A stretch of 23,474 nt of DNA. It comes from DATGZX01 sp035296965 (GTDB lineage: Bacteria; Planctomycetota; Planctomycetia; Gemmatales; Gemmataceae). Positions 23,135 through 23,474 of this stretch are shown in pieces (positions within the stretch are counted from its first letter, which is position 1; each line of letters begins with the position of its first letter). The position numbers were made by a program, and so were the translations under genes. The stretch is taken from contig DATGZX010000387.1 of assembly GCA_035296965.1 (NCBI GenBank), forward strand, positions 1 to 23,474, written 5' to 3'. Below the pieces are notes generated by a model. It made no database searches, had not been told where the DNA came from, and worked only from the letters and a program-made list of their open reading frames with translations.

Positions 23135-23474
23135 CGGCGGCGTCGAGATCCTTAGAAAGCCGTCGCCCGACGGTGACAATGACGATTCGTAATTAACCGG
23201 TCTTCCCAGTGCCCAGATGGCAGTTTCCCATCCTTATGACAACAGCTTTCCGGCTAGGGACGCGCGGCAGCCGATTGGCGAAGTAGGCCGGCGATTGGCG
23301 GAGGATTTACTGGCGTGCGGAGCACGGGTCAGAGCCTAGCCCATGTTTAACAGGTGCTGAAGGCCCAACTGGCGTTCGCCCTGATTTTTCCGCATCGCAG
23401 ACCTCCATTTCGCAAAACACATAGTGACAATATCAGCTGCGTTCTCCTGGGATTATCGTAAGATTTCACATGAT
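23135..23474. other. Terminal non-coding stretch
   Basis: I see no supported gene. A short palindrome (CCGTCG-CC-CGACGG, 23160-23173) lies about 25 bases after the hemA stop, but its loop is too small and no T-run follows, so it is not called a terminator. A direct repeat of about 11 bases (CGATTGGCGAA / CGATTGGCGGA) is near 23270-23300. The following gene, if any, begins beyond the window. Confidence 0.5.

Noticed and set aside
23160..23173. Intrinsic terminator after hemA
   Set aside because: The palindrome has only a two-base loop and no T-run follows.

Overview
The window reads as a dense electron-transfer and cytochrome-biogenesis locus, most likely from a planctomycete (Gemmata/Isosphaera-like). 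That assignment is inference. It rests on the moderately GC-rich composition, a small hypothetical protein of a type I recall from those genomes, G-rich and palindromic intergenic repeats of a kind common there, and a b6-like fused cytochrome b next to a multiheme cytochrome. No rRNA, tRNA, CRISPR array, integrase or transposase gene is visible.

Layout. (1) 1-300 holds no gene I can support. (2) 301-6908, minus strand, is a System I cytochrome c maturation operon transcribed right to left: ccmE, ccmF, ccmA, ccmB, ccmC, ccmD, then a membrane-anchored protein with a carboxypeptidase-regulatory-like domain and a small hypothetical protein. No ccmG, ccmH or ccmI is present. CcmE has Cys in place of the usual heme-binding His (CxxxY variant). 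(3) 7083-7221 is a 139-bp nested palindromic element, MITE-like, with a near-identical second copy at 19465-19604. (4) 7237-10260, minus strand, is a tightly overlapped quinol-oxidising operon: Rieske protein, fused b6/subunit IV-type cytochrome b, and a nine-heme membrane-anchored cytochrome c in the place of cytochrome c1/f. (5) 10491-12922, plus strand, encodes a c554-like tetraheme cytochrome and a NapC/NirT-type membrane cytochrome with 12 heme sites, one of them CX4CH. It diverges from (4) through a region with clear promoters in both directions. (6) 13006-17834, minus strand, encodes a DmsE/MtrA-like cytochrome with 18 CXXCH motifs followed by an 829-residue predicted outer-membrane beta-barrel, an arrangement suggestive of a porin-cytochrome conduit. 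(7) 18150-21030, plus strand, holds a lipoprotein with two tandem copies of an unknown domain, the second MITE copy, and a pentaheme cytochrome with a C-terminal beta domain. (8) 21032-23134 holds a ferritin-like protein (minus) and glutamyl-tRNA reductase hemA (plus). The last 340 bases show no gene.

How the parts may work together (inference): hemA supplies heme precursor, the ferritin-like protein buffers iron, and the Ccm proteins attach heme. The Rieske/cytochrome b/nonaheme complex and the 12-heme NapC-like protein both take electrons from membrane quinol, the soluble cytochromes shuttle them, and the 18-heme protein plus barrel could carry them across the outer membrane. The five cytochromes c together contain 48 heme attachment sites in under 14 kb. 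The most interesting items are the enlarged MtrAB-like conduit, the CxxxY CcmE, and the duplicated palindromic element sitting directly beside cytochrome genes.
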